This document shows, piece by piece, positions 24,580 through 35,108 of a DNA stretch of 64,000 nt (position 1 is its first letter; each line of letters begins with the position of its first letter). The translations under genes were made by a program, and so were the position numbers. The notes under the pieces were generated by a model. That model had not been told where the DNA came from. It worked only from the letters and a program-made list of their open reading frames with translations, and did no database searches. Source of the stretch: Polynucleobacter sp. 73C-SIWE (GTDB lineage: Bacteria; Pseudomonadota; Gammaproteobacteria; Burkholderiales; Burkholderiaceae). The stretch spans positions 1,134,188 through 1,198,187 of the forward strand of contig NZ_JACVOK010000001.1 of NCBI RefSeq assembly GCF_018882465.1, in the 5' to 3' direction.

Positions 24580-25193
24580 GTCACTTGAGCGCGCTCTAGA
24601 AGTTGTGCAGTTTCAAATATAGGTAGCCCCATGATACCGCTATAGCTGCCCTCAATCGCGGGGATGAATGCGCCACCCAGCCCTTGAATGCCATAAGCGC
24701 CAGCCTTCCCAAAAGGTTCTCCGCTAGCAATATATAAATCAATCTGCTCTTGGGATAGCAGGGCAAATTCAACTTTAGATACCTGCACTAGGCAAAGCGG
24801 TTGTTCGTTTGGATTGATAGTCAATGCAACGGCGGTGAGTACTTCATGTGTTTTACCGCTAAGCCTTTTAAGGATTCGATCCACATCGGCAGCATCGGCT
24901 GGCTTTCCTAAAATCTCTCCCTCACCACTATTGGGTAGACTGACTGTTGTATCGGCACATAAGATCGGGGCCCATGAAAGCCCACTCTTTTGCCAGCGTG
25001 CCAAAGCAACTGCACTCTTTGCTAAGGTAACGCGCTCAACATAAGCCCGTGCATTTTCATGAGGCAGAGGGGTTTCAATACTTTCAGTATCTTCACCTGG
25101 ACTAGGCGATAACATCTCAAAACGCACACCCATTTGCTTTAATAATTCTTGGCGGCGTGGACTTTGCGAGGCTAGATAGATAAAAGAAAACAC
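24570..25193 (-). CDS. maf: Maf/YhdE-type nucleotide pyrophosphatase
   Basis: About 207 residues. Maf proteins hydrolyse non-canonical or excess nucleoside triphosphates (dTTP/UTP in the YhdE branch). The conserved SQSPRRQELL phosphate-binding loop, ADTTVSL with the catalytic Asp, LGKPADAADV and YIASGEPFGKAGAYGIQGLG with GSYSGIMGLPI all fit YhdE. I place the start at GTG 25193, just after the rlmH stop; the frame is open further upstream (GTG at 25205, ATG at 25256), but that would overlap rlmH and precedes the conserved N-terminal strand. It overlaps rng and follows rlmH, as in many proteobacteria. Confidence 0.9.
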   Translation of the reverse strand: MFSFIYLASQSPRRQELLKQMGVRFEMLSPSPGEDTESIETPLPHENARAYVERVTLAKSAVALARWQKSGLSWAPILCADTTVSLPNSGEGEILGKPADAADVDRILKRLSGKTHEVLTAVALTINPNEQPLCLVQVSKVEFALLSQEQIDLYIASGEPFGKAGAYGIQGLGGAFIPAIEGSYSGIMGLPIFETAQLLERAQVTCI

Positions 25194-25197
25194 AGCA

Positions 25198-25641
25198 TTA
25201 CTCACGATGGTAAGGGTGTCCCTGTAGGATGGTCCAGGCACGATAGAGTTGTTCAACTAGTACCACTCTTGCCATTGCATGCGGCAATGTCAGGCTAGAA
25301 AGTCGCCACATAGCTTGTGCATTAGATTTCAGGCTGGGATCTAAGCCATCAGCACCGCCAATTAAAAAGGTGATATCAAAACCTTCTTGACGCCATAAAG
25401 CTAGTTGGGTGGCGAGGTTTTGTGTAGTTTGATCTTTGCCACGTTCATCTAGAGCAATGACTTTTGAACTCTTGGGGATAGCTGCAGCAATCTTGATGGC
25501 TTCTTTGGCCGGTGTGAGATCAGGCTTGATCTCTTTAATATCAATGTTGCAATCTACTGGCATGCGTTTGACATAGTCCTGAGTTGCAGTAGCAACCCAA
25601 TCTGGCATTTTATGGCCAACAGAAACTATGGTGAGGCGCAT
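25198..25641 (-). CDS. rlmH: 23S rRNA (pseudouridine1915-N3)-methyltransferase RlmH
   Basis: A 147-residue SPOUT methyltransferase that methylates pseudouridine 1915 in helix 69 of 23S rRNA. Visible marks are MRLTIVSVGHKMPDWV at the start, IALDERGKDQTTQNLA, the trefoil-knot SAM loop FLIGGADGLDP, and the C-terminal LPHAMARVVLVEQLYRAWTI followed by YHRE, which is near-invariant. It is slightly shorter than the usual 155 residues. It lies in the rsfS-rlmH-maf order and its stop is just before the maf start. Confidence 0.96.
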   Translation of the reverse strand: MRLTIVSVGHKMPDWVATATQDYVKRMPVDCNIDIKEIKPDLTPAKEAIKIAAAIPKSSKVIALDERGKDQTTQNLATQLALWRQEGFDITFLIGGADGLDPSLKSNAQAMWRLSSLTLPHAMARVVLVEQLYRAWTILQGHPYHRE

Positions 25642-25672
25642 TGACTAGCGAATCAATTATGAAGAGAGTGAT

Positions 25673-26062
25673 TTACTCGTCGTCTTCAAGTTCACTTGCT
25701 TTAACAAGTCCTTTGCTGCCAGCCAATTTGACCCGCACTGGTTTTGCACCCCACATACCCTCAAGCTGATAGTAAGAGCGCAGCATCGGCTGCAAGATGT
25801 GAACAACGATATCACCGCAATCTACCAAGACCCATTCACCAGTCTCTAATCCCTCAATGGAAATCACTTCGCCACCTTTAGCGTTGACATCTTCTTTGAC
25901 CGACATTGCCAGCGATCGCGTTTGACGATTGCTTGAGCCAGTGGCGATGATCACGCGATCAAATAGCTCGCTCAGTTTAGTGGTGTCATAAACGCGAATA
26001 TCTTGCGCTTTAACATCCTCTAAGGCATCAATAATGACGCGTTGTAATTTACGTAAGTCCAT
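25673..26062 (-). CDS. rsfS: Ribosomal silencing factor RsfS
   Basis: A 129-residue factor that binds ribosomal protein uL14 and blocks subunit joining under starvation. The start MDLRKLQRVIIDALED and the blocks VYDTTKLSELFDRVIIATGSSNRQ, GLETGEWVLVDCGDIVVHI and YYQLEGMWG are characteristic. The frame is open upstream to 26182, but that would overlap nadD, and the family N-terminus starts at the Met used here. nadD-rsfS-rlmH is a conserved bacterial gene order. Confidence 0.95.
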   Translation of the reverse strand: MDLRKLQRVIIDALEDVKAQDIRVYDTTKLSELFDRVIIATGSSNRQTRSLAMSVKEDVNAKGGEVISIEGLETGEWVLVDCGDIVVHILQPMLRSYYQLEGMWGAKPVRVKLAGSKGLVKASELEDDE

Positions 26063-26108
26063 GGTTTCTCGATGATATTTTTCTGTATTTAGGATGATCT
26101 TAGCTTGA

Positions 26109-26807
26109 TTACTGATACAAGCCCAGATTTGTAATGATTTGTAGGGTGTGGGATGAAATTTCCTCCGATTCAATCTGGCCACGAGCCGGTGTTTTAAGGC
26201 GCTTACGCAGCTCGGTGGAGGAAAGGTCTACTGATAAGCTTTCATCTATGTAGATGAGGCCAGAGGCTTGCTTTTCAAGTGCGGCTGGGTCCATTACCTG
26301 ATGTACTTTCAGTAACTCCTGAATTTCAGTGCCTATCTCAGCATTGAGATCGTAATGCGGCCGACTGGTTACCGCAAAGTTCATATATTTAAATAGATCA
26401 CGCCACGAGTTCCAGGTTGGAAGGTTGATCAGTGAATCTACCCCCGTCAACCAAATCAGACTGGCTTTTGGCCCAAAGCGCTCACGTAGAGATTTAGCGG
26501 TATCAATGCTATAGCTTGGGCCAGCGCGCTCTATCTCAATACGATCAACACCAATACGGGTTGGAATTTTTAAGTACAAGAATGCTCTGGCTAAATCTTT
26601 GGCTGCCGCTTCAGTCAGCTGAAAGCGAATTTCTGCGGGCGTGATATCTGAGCCTTTCTGCCATGGCTCACCACTGGGAATGAGTAGCAATTCATCCAAT
26701 TGCAGTATTTCTGCAAAATGACTTGCTAGTTTCAAGTGGCCTATGTGGGGTGGATCAAAGGTTCCCCCTAGGATGCCTATTTTCTGAGTAGTGCTCAACC
26801 CAGCCAA
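26109..26807 (-). CDS. nadD: Nicotinate-nucleotide adenylyltransferase
   Basis: A 232-residue enzyme joining nicotinate mononucleotide and ATP to deamido-NAD in NAD synthesis. The nucleotidyltransferase HxGH motif is in [18 protein letters not shown]; later blocks are [12 protein letters not shown], the [17 protein letters not shown] segment, [16 protein letters not shown] and [11 protein letters not shown] (ISSTxIR-type motif). It overlaps the end of hemF by 13 bases, indicating tight coupling in the operon. Confidence 0.95.
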   Translation of the reverse strand: MAGLSTTQKIGILGGTFDPPHIGHLKLASHFAEILQLDELLLIPSGEPWQKGSDITPAEIRFQLTEAAAKDLARAFLYLKIPTRIGVDRIEIERAGPSYSIDTAKSLRERFGPKASLIWLTGVDSLINLPTWNSWRDLFKYMNFAVTSRPHYDLNAEIGTEIQELLKVHQVMDPAALEKQASGLIYIDESLSVDLSSTELRKRLKTPARGQIESEEISSHTLQIITNLGLYQ

Positions 26808-27727
26808 TCCTGTGGTTTGAGGTAATAGTCATATAGCTTAGCCTCAGGTGTACCCGGTTTTGGCTGCCAGTTGTACCACCACTGAACTACTGGTGGCATT
26901 GACATCAAAATGGATTCAGTGCGGCCACCTGAATGTAGGCCAAAGATCGTGCCCCGGTCAAACAGGAGGTTGTACTCAACATAACGACCACGACGGTACT
27001 CTTGGAAAGCCTTTTCTTCTGGTGTGAAAGCATCTTTATAACGACGCTCTACGATCGGTAGATAGGCATTGATAAACGCGTCACCCACGGCCCGTGTCAT
27101 CGCAAAGCTTTTCTCAAAGCCCAACTCATTGAAGTCGTCAAAGAACACGCCACCAATACCACGTGGCTCTTCACGATGTTTGAGGTAGAAGTATTCATCA
27201 CACCATTTCTTAAAGCGTGGGTAGAGTGCTTCGCTAAATGGATCTAGCGCATCTTTAGCGGTCTGATGAAAATGTATGCAGTCTTCATCAACGCCGTAAT
27301 AGGGGGTTAGGTCAAAGCCGCCTCCAAACCACCAGACTGGTTCTTTATTAGGTGCTTGCGCAATAAAGCAGCGCACATTCATATGGGTAGTAGGAACCTT
27401 GGGATTATTGGGATGAAAGACGAGCGACACTCCCATAGCTTCAAATTTGCGACCAGCTACTTCAGGGCGGTGATGGGAAGCGGAAGGCGGCATTTGATCG
27501 CCACGTACGTGCGAGAAACCAACCCCACCTTTTTCTAAAATATTGCCGCCATCTAGAGTGCAGGTACGACCATAACCTTTGAGTTTGCTATCTTCAGGCT
27601 TATGCCATTCATCAGCAATAAAAGCTTTGCCATCAAGCGCACTCATTGCACTCGTAATACGATCCTGTAAGCCTAAGAAATAATCTTTTAGGGCCGCGAT
27701 ATCAATTTGGGTATGAAGGGATGTCAA
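26795..27727 (-). CDS. hemF: Aerobic coproporphyrinogen III oxidase
   Basis: A 310-residue oxygen-dependent haem-pathway enzyme that oxidatively decarboxylates coproporphyrinogen III to protoporphyrinogen IX. Signature blocks are [41 protein letters not shown] (containing the family motif), [20 protein letters not shown] and [16 protein letters not shown]. It implies oxygen-dependent haem synthesis. It lies between purD (15-base gap) and nadD (overlap). hemC, an earlier step, starts at the right end of the window. Confidence 0.97.
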   Translation of the reverse strand: MTSLHTQIDIAALKDYFLGLQDRITSAMSALDGKAFIADEWHKPEDSKLKGYGRTCTLDGGNILEKGGVGFSHVRGDQMPPSASHHRPEVAGRKFEAMGVSLVFHPNNPKVPTTHMNVRCFIAQAPNKEPVWWFGGGFDLTPYYGVDEDCIHFHQTAKDALDPFSEALYPRFKKWCDEYFYLKHREEPRGIGGVFFDDFNELGFEKSFAMTRAVGDAFINAYLPIVERRYKDAFTPEEKAFQEYRRGRYVEYNLLFDRGTIFGLHSGGRTESILMSMPPVVQWWYNWQPKPGTPEAKLYDYYLKPQDWLG

Positions 27728-27742
27728 GGGATAGCCTCTATC

Positions 27743-29020
27743 TTATTTAACCGCGCGATAGCCAATATCTTTGCGATATTGCATGCCATCAAAATGAATG
27801 TGATTAATTGCTTCATAAGCTTTTTGCTGAGCGCCACGAACGGTATCTGCAAGGCCTACTATGCATAACACACGACCACCGGAAGTCATTATCTTGCCAT
27901 CTTGTAATTGAGTACCCGCATGGAAGGTGATTTGATCTTCAGTATCAGTTGGAATACCAGTAATCACATCGCCATTACGGGGAGTCTCTGGATAGTTGTG
28001 GGCTGCGAGTACAACACCTAATGCAGTACGACGATCCCACTCCAACTCCACTTCATTGAGCTTGCCATCCACAGCATGGTCTAGCGCATTTACTAGATCG
28101 CTACGTAAGCGAGCCATGATGGGTTGGGTTTCTGGATCTCCCATGCGGCAATTGAATTCTAATGTTTTAAGCTTGCCATCTGGAGAAATCATCAGGCCAG
28201 CATATAAGAAGCCGGTATATGGAATCCCGTCTGCTTCCATGCCTTTGACTGTTGGCATGATGACCTCACGTAATGCGCGTGCATGAATTTCTGGAGTGAC
28301 AACTGGGGCAGGGGAGTAAGCACCCATACCGCCAGTATTGGGACCTTGATCAGCATCGAGTAAGCGTTTGTGATCTTGGCTGGTTGCTAGTGCAAGAACA
28401 TTTCTGCCGTCAACAAGCACAATAAAACTGGCTTCTTCACCAGTCAGGAACTCTTCGATCACAACACGCGCACCAGCATTGCCGAATTTATTATCTGCCA
28501 GCATCATATCGACCGCAGCATGTGCTTCATCCAGACTCATTGCTACTACAACACCTTTACCAGCAGCAAGACCATCAGCCTTGATCACGATTGGTGCACC
28601 TTTAGCGTCAATATAGGCATGAGCTTCTAGAGCGCTAGAGAAGGTTTGGTAATCCGCTGTCGGAATACCATGTCGTTTCATAAATGCTTTAGAGAAATCT
28701 TTAGACGACTCCAGTTGAGCTGCTAATTGTGTTGGGCCAAAAATACGCAAACCATTATTACGGAAAACATCGACAATTCCGGCTGCCAAAGGGGCCTCTG
28801 GGCCAACTACGGTGAGATGAATCTTTTCACGTTTTGCAAAGTCTGCTAACTCTTGTAAGCCGGTTATTGGTAGATTCTCAATGCCAGCAGTAGCCTGCTT
28901 AGCGGTGGCAGTGCCACCATTGCCTGGTGCTACATAGACGGTTTGTACTTGAGACGATTGTGCAAGCTTCCAAGCTAATGCATGTTCGCGTCCGCCGGAT
29001 CCAATGAGAAGAATTTTCAT
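27743..29020 (-). CDS. purD: Phosphoribosylamine-glycine ligase (GARS)
   Basis: A 425-residue ATP-grasp enzyme for the second step of purine synthesis. It starts with KILLIGSGGREHALAWKLAQS; the ATP-grasp region has PIVIKADGLAAGKGVVVA and VVIEEFLTGEEASFIVLVDG, then GGMGAYSPAPVV and LEFNCRMGDPETQ, the metal-binding and family signature. It follows yebC by 41 bases and precedes hemF in the same operon. Confidence 0.97.
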   Translation of the reverse strand: MKILLIGSGGREHALAWKLAQSSQVQTVYVAPGNGGTATAKQATAGIENLPITGLQELADFAKREKIHLTVVGPEAPLAAGIVDVFRNNGLRIFGPTQLAAQLESSKDFSKAFMKRHGIPTADYQTFSSALEAHAYIDAKGAPIVIKADGLAAGKGVVVAMSLDEAHAAVDMMLADNKFGNAGARVVIEEFLTGEEASFIVLVDGRNVLALATSQDHKRLLDADQGPNTGGMGAYSPAPVVTPEIHARALREVIMPTVKGMEADGIPYTGFLYAGLMISPDGKLKTLEFNCRMGDPETQPIMARLRSDLVNALDHAVDGKLNEVELEWDRRTALGVVLAAHNYPETPRNGDVITGIPTDTEDQITFHAGTQLQDGKIMTSGGRVLCIVGLADTVRGAQQKAYEAINHIHFDGMQYRKDIGYRAVK

Positions 29021-29061
29021 AGCTAGCTGTGGCTTAAATGGGTTATGGGAAAAATATTTAT

Positions 29062-29781
29062 TTAAAGAGCAGCATTCGTAAAGACCTCTTGAACATCATC
29101 GAGATTTTCAAGGGCGTCTAATAGTTTTTGCATACTTTCAGCCTGTTCGCCCTCTAGGGCAATCTCGGTCTCAGGGCGCATTGCGACAGTAGCTAATTCA
29201 GGTTTGAGACCTGCTTGGCTAATCGCATCTTGCACCTTGCTAAATTCTGGCACTGGAGAGAGAACTTCAAGCGAACCATCATCATGCGTAATGACATCTT
29301 CAGCGCCAGCATCTAAGGCAACTTCCATGAGTTGATCTTCACTGGTACCAGGTGCGAATAACATTTGACCGCAATGCTTAAATAGAAAAGCCACCGATCC
29401 TTCAGCGCCCATATTGCCACCATTCTTATTAAATGCATGGCGAACTTCAGCTACGGTACGGGTGCGGTTATCAGTCAAACAGTCAACAATAATCGCAGCA
29501 CCATTCATGCCGTAACCTTCGTAACGAATCTCTTCATAGTTCACGCCTTCAAGCGAACCTGTGCCCCGCTGAATTGCTCTTTGCACATTGTCGTTAGGCA
29601 TATTTGAGTCTTTGGCTTTATCAATCGCCAAGCGTAAACGAGGATTGGTTGCGACATCACCACCACCCAATTTAGCGGCAACAGTAATTTCTTTAATGAG
29701 TTTGGTCCAAATCTTGCCGCGTTTTTCGTCTTGACGACCCTTGCGGTGCTGAATATTGGCCCATTTCGAGTGGCCGGCCAT
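29062..29781 (-). CDS. yebC: YebC/PmpR-family protein
   Basis: A 239-residue protein that begins [20 protein letters not shown], the nearly universal start of this family; the open frame upstream to 29817 is not conserved. Further marks are [55 protein letters not shown] and AGAEDV. Family members are known as transcriptional regulators, and more recent work gives some a role in relieving ribosome stalling. It is the first gene of the eight-gene operon running to rng. Confidence 0.96.
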   Translation of the reverse strand: MAGHSKWANIQHRKGRQDEKRGKIWTKLIKEITVAAKLGGGDVATNPRLRLAIDKAKDSNMPNDNVQRAIQRGTGSLEGVNYEEIRYEGYGMNGAAIIVDCLTDNRTRTVAEVRHAFNKNGGNMGAEGSVAFLFKHCGQMLFAPGTSEDQLMEVALDAGAEDVITHDDGSLEVLSPVPEFSKVQDAISQAGLKPELATVAMRPETEIALEGEQAESMQKLLDALENLDDVQEVFTNAAL

Positions 29782-29933
29782 ACGGGTAATTCCTTTTAAT
29801 AATTTGGCTAGAAGCACTCATTTTAAGGGGTTCTAGACCAAAGGTAGAAGGTTAGGAGCCATTTTTTGTTACACTCTCATGTCTTAGCAGTAACAAAGCA
29901 TCAAACTCAGCAGAATTTCCACTGCAAACACCT

Positions 29934-30018
29934 GCCTCGGTGATGGAATTGGTAGACGTGCCGGACTCAAAATCCGGTGCCGCAAGGCGTGGCGGTTCGA
30001 GTCCGCCCCGAGGCACCA
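29934..30018 (+). tRNA. tRNA-Leu (anticodon CAA)
   Basis: An 85-base class II tRNA with acceptor stem GCCTCGG/CCGAGGC, discriminator A and encoded CCA. The anticodon stem CCGGA/TCCGG has loop CTCAAAA, so the anticodon is CAA, reading UUG. The long variable arm (TGCCGCAAGGCGT) and T-arm GGCGG TTCGAGT CCGCC are clear. A T-rich terminator follows directly. Confidence 0.97.
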
Positions 30019-30049
30019 CTCAAATGACGGTTCAGTCTTTGAGTTTTTT
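30019..30049 (+). terminator. Intrinsic terminator after tRNA-Leu
   Basis: CTCAAA and TTTGAG form a six-pair stem with a 13-base loop, followed by six T. It starts one base after the CCA end of tRNA-Leu. The end of the convergent cysB gene is eight bases further, so it may act from that side too. Confidence 0.7.
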
Positions 30050-30056
30050 CAAAAAC

Positions 30057-30998
30057 CTAAATTTCGTACGAATCCGATTCGTTATTCATCGCCTGTTCGA
30101 CAATTTTCTTGGTTAAGGTCGGCGAGAAGAGCTCAATGAAGGTATAGACGAAGGAGCGGAGGTAAGCGCCTTGTTTGACACCAAGATGCGTTACGTTATT
30201 GCCAAACAGGTGGCTCGCTTGAATCACTTTGAGGTTTCGGTCTCTATCCGGGTCATATGCATGACCAGCAACAATACCAATACCCATACCAGTTTCTACA
30301 TAGGTTTTAATGACATCCGCATCAATTGCTTCCAAAATAATATCTGGAGTGATGTTTCGTTGTGCAAAGGCAGCATCAATTTTGCTGCGGCCTGCAAACG
30401 CTTTGTCATAAGTGATGATGGGATACTTCGCAATCTCTTCTAAGGTTAACGTTGCTTGATTGAGGAGTGGATGACTCAAGGGCACCATCACTACGTGCTG
30501 CCATTGATAACCAGGTAGCGCCAGCACTCCAGGGGTATTAGCAATACCTTCAGTGGCAATCGCAATATCCGCCCGATCATGAGTTAGTAACTCTGCAATT
30601 TGTCCTGGGTTACCTTGTTGAATGCTAACGCGTACTTTTGGAAAGCGTTTAGTGAATTCAGTTAAAACTTTAGGAAGTGCATAGCGAGCTTGTGTATGCG
30701 TGGTTGCGATTACAAAGTTACCTTGATCCTGACTCGCAAAATCTTTGCCAACACGCTTTAAGGTTTCGACTTCATCCAAAATGCGTTCAATCGAACTCAG
30801 AATTCTTTTGCCTGGTTCAGTGAGCGAGCGAATCCGTTTGCCATGGCGGCGAAAGATCTCCACACCTAATTCATCCTCGAGCTCAATAATGGCCTTGGAT
30901 ACACCAGGCTGAGACGTAAAGAGTGCCTTAGCGGCTGTTGTCAGGTTGAAGTTTTGTCTAACCGCTTCGCGGACAAAGCGAAATTGATGAAGATTCAT
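30057..30998 (-). CDS. cysB: CysB-like LysR-family regulator
   Basis: A 313-residue LysR-type regulator of the CysB/Cbl branch, which activates sulfate assimilation in response to N-acetylserine. The start MNLHQFRFVREAVRQNFNLT and helix-turn-helix AAKALFTSQPGVSKAIIELEDELG are nearly diagnostic of CysB. The effector domain shows TTHTQARYALP with the Thr-type ligand residues, and ETGMGIGIVAGHAYD. No cysteine-biosynthesis genes are in the window, so its targets lie elsewhere. It is convergent with tRNA-Leu; lptG is 62 bases upstream on the same strand. Confidence 0.92.
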   Translation of the reverse strand: MNLHQFRFVREAVRQNFNLTTAAKALFTSQPGVSKAIIELEDELGVEIFRRHGKRIRSLTEPGKRILSSIERILDEVETLKRVGKDFASQDQGNFVIATTHTQARYALPKVLTEFTKRFPKVRVSIQQGNPGQIAELLTHDRADIAIATEGIANTPGVLALPGYQWQHVVMVPLSHPLLNQATLTLEEIAKYPIITYDKAFAGRSKIDAAFAQRNITPDIILEAIDADVIKTYVETGMGIGIVAGHAYDPDRDRNLKVIQASHLFGNNVTHLGVKQGAYLRSFVYTFIELFSPTLTKKIVEQAMNNESDSYEI

Positions 30999-31060
30999 GG
31001 GGATTCCTGTCTATATACCAACAATGATATAGGAACCAAATTCTAAATGAATTTTGGGTA

Positions 31061-32215
31061 TTAAGACTTAGATACCCAGCGCAATCCAATGATTGCAAGT
31101 AAAAGATAGACAAGGGGTGGTGTTAAGGCCGTCATAAAAGCCGGCCAAGATCCCAAAAGACCCACGTTTGAGAATAAGGAATTGAAGAGTTGGAAGCTCA
31201 TACCGAGCATGATTCCACCGAAAACCTTGATGCCTACACTACCAGCACGTACTTTTAAGTAGGCAAAAGGTAATGCCAAAGCTAGCATCACAAAAATCGT
31301 AAAGGGATAAACCACTTTCTTCCAGAAGGCGATGGAATGGCGTTGAGCATCTTGTTTGTTGTCGCGTAAATGGGAGATGAAGCGACCCAAACTAAGGATA
31401 GACATTTTTTCTGGGCTAATGAGTAGCACGCTCAAAATTTGGGGCGTGACTTCTGACTCAAGAGTCAGCATGGGGTGAGTAAATGTTTGCGAAGAAAAGA
31501 CTGGGTTCAATGGATCGGATTGTTTTGTTTCTTTAAAGCGAGTTTCGGTAACATCGTTAAGCACCCAGATTCCGGTTTCATCAAATTGACCTGAGGTAGC
31601 GCTTCTAATAGAGAGTAGGCGATAGGCATCATCAAACTCATACATGCGAATATTGTGAATCGCATTATCTTTATCGACTTTGCCTACGTTGACATAACGG
31701 ACGCCAGATCGTACTGGCCCACTGCCATCCTCATCACGTAAGCGATCTTTCACCCACACGCCAGTTCTAAATTGCGAGGAGTAAGCAGAGCCCAGTGCCT
31801 TCATGCGAATTTGATCTGACTTAGCCTCGGTGTAGGGCCCAACCCATTCACTCATAATGAGTGTGAGTGCTACGAGTGGCAGCGAAATTTTAGTGAGGGT
31901 GATGAGACCACGTTTCACATCTAATCCAGCAATACGCAAAATCGTAAATTCAGATTGGCTAGCGAGCATGGCAAATACATAGATACTGCCGATCAGCCCA
32001 GCAATAGGAATGATTTCGGAGATACGACTTGGTGCCTTCAAGAGAACATGAAGGAGCGCAAGTGGCAATGTGTAGCCACCTTGGACAGATCCAAGCTCAC
32101 TCAAGATATCGAAGAATAAAAATAGGGCGACGAGTGCAAACAGAATGAAGCCAAATGCTTCATAAATTTGCTTCGCTAGGTAGCGCTCATAGATGAAGGG
32201 AAATAACTGTTTCAT
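31061..32215 (-). CDS. lptG: LPS export ABC transporter permease LptG
   Basis: A 384-residue inner-membrane permease of the LptB2FG complex that extracts LPS from the inner membrane. Six membrane helices frame a large periplasmic beta-jellyroll region (about residues 130-270); the N-terminal YERYLAKQIYEAFGFILFALVALFLFFD and the later FWKKVVYPFTIFVMLALALPFAYL fit the YjgP/YjgQ family. It overlaps lptF by four bases (ATGA). It functions with msbA and the core glycosyltransferases encoded at 18618-23104. Confidence 0.95.
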   Translation of the reverse strand: MKQLFPFIYERYLAKQIYEAFGFILFALVALFLFFDILSELGSVQGGYTLPLALLHVLLKAPSRISEIIPIAGLIGSIYVFAMLASQSEFTILRIAGLDVKRGLITLTKISLPLVALTLIMSEWVGPYTEAKSDQIRMKALGSAYSSQFRTGVWVKDRLRDEDGSGPVRSGVRYVNVGKVDKDNAIHNIRMYEFDDAYRLLSIRSATSGQFDETGIWVLNDVTETRFKETKQSDPLNPVFSSQTFTHPMLTLESEVTPQILSVLLISPEKMSILSLGRFISHLRDNKQDAQRHSIAFWKKVVYPFTIFVMLALALPFAYLKVRAGSVGIKVFGGIMLGMSFQLFNSLFSNVGLLGSWPAFMTALTPPLVYLLLAIIGLRWVSKS

Positions 32216-33327
32216 TTGCTTGAAAACTTAGCGGGTAGTTGGCGACGCCACCACTTCAAGGATGGATTGATACGATTGCGTATCAGGACGATAGCAATCA
32301 GTAGTGCAAGTAAGTGAATCGGCCATATGCCAACTAGCATCTCCACTTTCCCTTTAGCCACAAAATTTTGAGTCAGATTGAGTAGGTTGCTATAGATTAA
32401 ATAAATTAAGACGGCATAGAACATGGCGGTGTAGTTACCAAGCCGTGGATTGACATAAGCCAGTGGAATCGCAATCAGAACTAATCCAAGTGCCATGAGT
32501 GGTAGGCCAATGCGCCAGAGGAGCTCAGCCCTACTAGGGTTAACAAATGCAGGGTTAGGCTCATTAATTAATTCCTGAATAGTTTTTTCTCGATCGCGAG
32601 GTGGTGGCGCCAAAGTATCTTTACTATGCACCTTGGTGATGTACTCTTCAAATTCCAAAATCCTAAAGTCTGGCTGATTAGGCTGCCCTTCATAACGCCG
32701 CCCATTATGAAGAATGACTGATTTTTCTCCGCCAGCAGAGTTTTTGATGTAGCCCGTTGCGGAGACGGCAATGCTTAGCCTGCCATTCTTAGAATCGGCT
32801 ACAAAAATATTTTTTACTTCGCTTTTATCGATGTCGAGTTCTTCAATAAAGAACACCCGCTCAGCTTTCGCTGATTCTCTGAACTGTCCTGCGCTCACCA
32901 TAGAAACATCGTCACGTTGCTGAAAACGCTGGCTGATGAGTGTGGATTCGCGATTAGCCCAAGGCCATACAAATAGTGCTAAGAGAGCGATGATGATAAT
33001 GAGAGGCATCGCAAATTGCAGAATGGGACGAATTAAGCTGGTAATACTGAGACCGCTTGCAAACCACACAATCATTTCCGAGTCTTTATACCAGCGCACT
33101 AAAACGATCAGCGTGGCCACAAATAGCGATACGGTTAACAGGACTGCTAAGTAGCCCAAAGTTGCCAGCGAAATTAAGACCAGCGCATCTTCTGGATTGA
33201 CTGCCCCATTAGCGGCGTAACCCAGAATTCGAATCACCAAGGTGGTAACCATGATGGTGACTAGGACCAAAAATACCCCGCCAGTCGTAAAACTGAGTTC
33301 GCGGCGAAGGGCTTGGTTAAAAATCAT
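32212..33327 (-). CDS. lptF: LPS export ABC transporter permease LptF
   Basis: A 371-residue partner of LptG with the same arrangement: three N-terminal helices, a periplasmic domain (about residues 125-255) and three C-terminal helices ending in a basic tail. MIFNQALRRELSFTTGGVFL and LLWRIGLPLMALGLVLIAIPLAYVNPR are typical of LptF. It is first in the lptF-lptG operon, divergent from pepA with 162 bases between; this head-to-head order is widespread in proteobacteria. Confidence 0.95.
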   Translation of the reverse strand: MIFNQALRRELSFTTGGVFLVLVTIMVTTLVIRILGYAANGAVNPEDALVLISLATLGYLAVLLTVSLFVATLIVLVRWYKDSEMIVWFASGLSITSLIRPILQFAMPLIIIIALLALFVWPWANRESTLISQRFQQRDDVSMVSAGQFRESAKAERVFFIEELDIDKSEVKNIFVADSKNGRLSIAVSATGYIKNSAGGEKSVILHNGRRYEGQPNQPDFRILEFEEYITKVHSKDTLAPPPRDREKTIQELINEPNPAFVNPSRAELLWRIGLPLMALGLVLIAIPLAYVNPRLGNYTAMFYAVLIYLIYSNLLNLTQNFVAKGKVEMLVGIWPIHLLALLIAIVLIRNRINPSLKWWRRQLPAKFSSK

Positions 33328-33489
33328 CTAAAACTGTTTATCTGGATTCTGGGGTTATTGGTGGGGTCTATATGGCTTATATTGGTGCAGATAAAAGAAG
33401 TTCATCTCATGTCGGAGGATAATGGATAAAAGTGCCGTTTTAGTAATTTCCTACCCTCTTGAATCGACTTAAACATACCGCAATAGATT

Positions 33490-35094
33490 ATGACAATTCA
33501 ATTTAGCACCAAGATTTTCCCTCAGGCCGACCTCCAAAGCCCAAAAGCCTTAAATTCCAGTCTAAAAAGCTTGCTAGCGCAAAGTTCTGACTGCTTGGTT
33601 TTGGGCTACTCCAAAGCAGACTTAGATGCTTTTAGCGGCACAAAAGCTGCGAAAAATAAGACTGGATTTTTGGCCGAGCTAGATCATTTACTGGGCGGCT
33701 CGGTAGCCCATGCCAATTTACTAGGCGATCTTGATGACAAGCAATCATCTGTATGTCTTTTGCGTGCTGAAAAATCTTGGACTACAAATGGCGTTAAGGT
33801 AAAACGTGTTCTCCTGCTAGGTACCGGCGACTTGCATCTTGAAAGTGCACGTAGTTTGAATAGTTTTTCAAAAGTGGTGCGTGCAGGATTAAAAGCCTTA
33901 AGTGGTGGCTCGATTGAAAGTGCGCTCTGGTTTGTGCCGAGCTTTGGACAAAAAGCAGAATTGATTGCAGAAGAAGTGCGTTTAACTATTCAGTATGCCG
34001 GTGATCAAGCTTATCGTTTTAGTGTACGTCAACCTGCCATGAAATTTAAAGCCAAAGACAAAGCCGACACTTTTAAGCATTTAGTATTTGCAGGCAATAA
34101 CGCTTGCGCTAAGGAGCTTAAGTCTGCTGTAGAGCAAGGGCTCGCGATGGTCGAAGGCATGCACCTCGCAAAAGATTTGGGCAATCTTCCCCCAAATGTT
34201 TGCACTCCTACTTATTTAGCAAAGACTGCTCAAGGCCTCAGTAAAAAAGTTGGCTTGAAGGTCGAAGTGCTTGGCAAAAAGCAAATAGAGGCTTTGGGTA
34301 TGGGTTCTTTCTTGTCTGTTGCCCAGGGCTCTGCAACACCTCCTCAATTTATTGTGATGCGTCATCAAGGCGGTAAGGCTAGTGATGCACCGATTGTCTT
34401 AGTTGGCAAAGGTATTACATTTGATACCGGTGGAATTTCATTAAAACCAGGCGAAGCCATGGATGAGATGAAGTACGACATGTGTGGCGCCGCTTCAGTC
34501 ATTGGCACCTTGTATGCAGCTGGCTTGATGAAGCTCAATAAGAATGTGATCGGCGTGATCCCAACCTGCGAGAACATGCCATCAGGTCAAGCAACTCGTC
34601 CTGGTGATATTGTGAAGAGCATGTCTGGCCAAACTATCGAGATTTTGAATACTGATGCTGAAGGTCGTTTGATTTTGTGTGACGCGCTCACTTATGTTGA
34701 GCGCTTTAAGCCAAAGGCGGTGATTGATATCGCCACATTAACTGGGGCATGCATCATCGCTTTGGGTCATGTACATAGCGGCCTGTTTTCAGAGGATGAA
34801 GATTTAGTGAACGCTCTGACTAAGGCGGGAAAAGCTTCCTTAGATACTGTCTGGCGCTTACCTCTAGATACTGCTTACCATGAGCAGCTCAAGTCCAATT
34901 TTGCTGACGTGGCTAATATTGGCGGGCGCCCCGCAGGTAGCGTTACAGCAGCTTGCTTCTTGTCGCGTTTTACCGAGAAGTACAAGTGGGCTCACTTAGA
35001 TATTGCGGGGACTGCCTGGAAGAGTGGTGCAGCCAAAGGTTCTACTGGACGTCCAGTCCCTTTGCTGGTGAACTTCTTGCTTGAGCAGAAGTAA
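33490..35094 (+). CDS. pepA: Leucyl aminopeptidase (cytosol aminopeptidase M17)
   Basis: A 534-residue two-metal aminopeptidase. The N-terminal macro-like domain is followed by the catalytic half with [18 protein letters not shown] (metal-binding Lys and Asp), [13 protein letters not shown], and the family signature [14 protein letters not shown] with Asp and Glu ligands, then [14 protein letters not shown]. It is somewhat longer than the usual 500 residues, mostly at the N-terminus. Besides peptide turnover, PepA homologues can bind DNA in site-specific recombination. It is followed by holC and lgt at short gaps. Confidence 0.95.
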   Translation: MTIQFSTKIFPQADLQSPKALNSSLKSLLAQSSDCLVLGYSKADLDAFSGTKAAKNKTGFLAELDHLLGGSVAHANLLGDLDDKQSSVCLLRAEKSWTTNGVKVKRVLLLGTGDLHLESARSLNSFSKVVRAGLKALSGGSIESALWFVPSFGQKAELIAEEVRLTIQYAGDQAYRFSVRQPAMKFKAKDKADTFKHLVFAGNNACAKELKSAVEQGLAMVEGMHLAKDLGNLPPNVCTPTYLAKTAQGLSKKVGLKVEVLGKKQIEALGMGSFLSVAQGSATPPQFIVMRHQGGKASDAPIVLVGKGITFDTGGISLKPGEAMDEMKYDMCGAASVIGTLYAAGLMKLNKNVIGVIPTCENMPSGQATRPGDIVKSMSGQTIEILNTDAEGRLILCDALTYVERFKPKAVIDIATLTGACIIALGHVHSGLFSEDEDLVNALTKAGKASLDTVWRLPLDTAYHEQLKSNFADVANIGGRPAGSVTAACFLSRFTEKYKWAHLDIAGTAWKSGAAKGSTGRPVPLLVNFLLEQK

Positions 35095-35108
35095 GTTTTT
35101 CTCCTGAT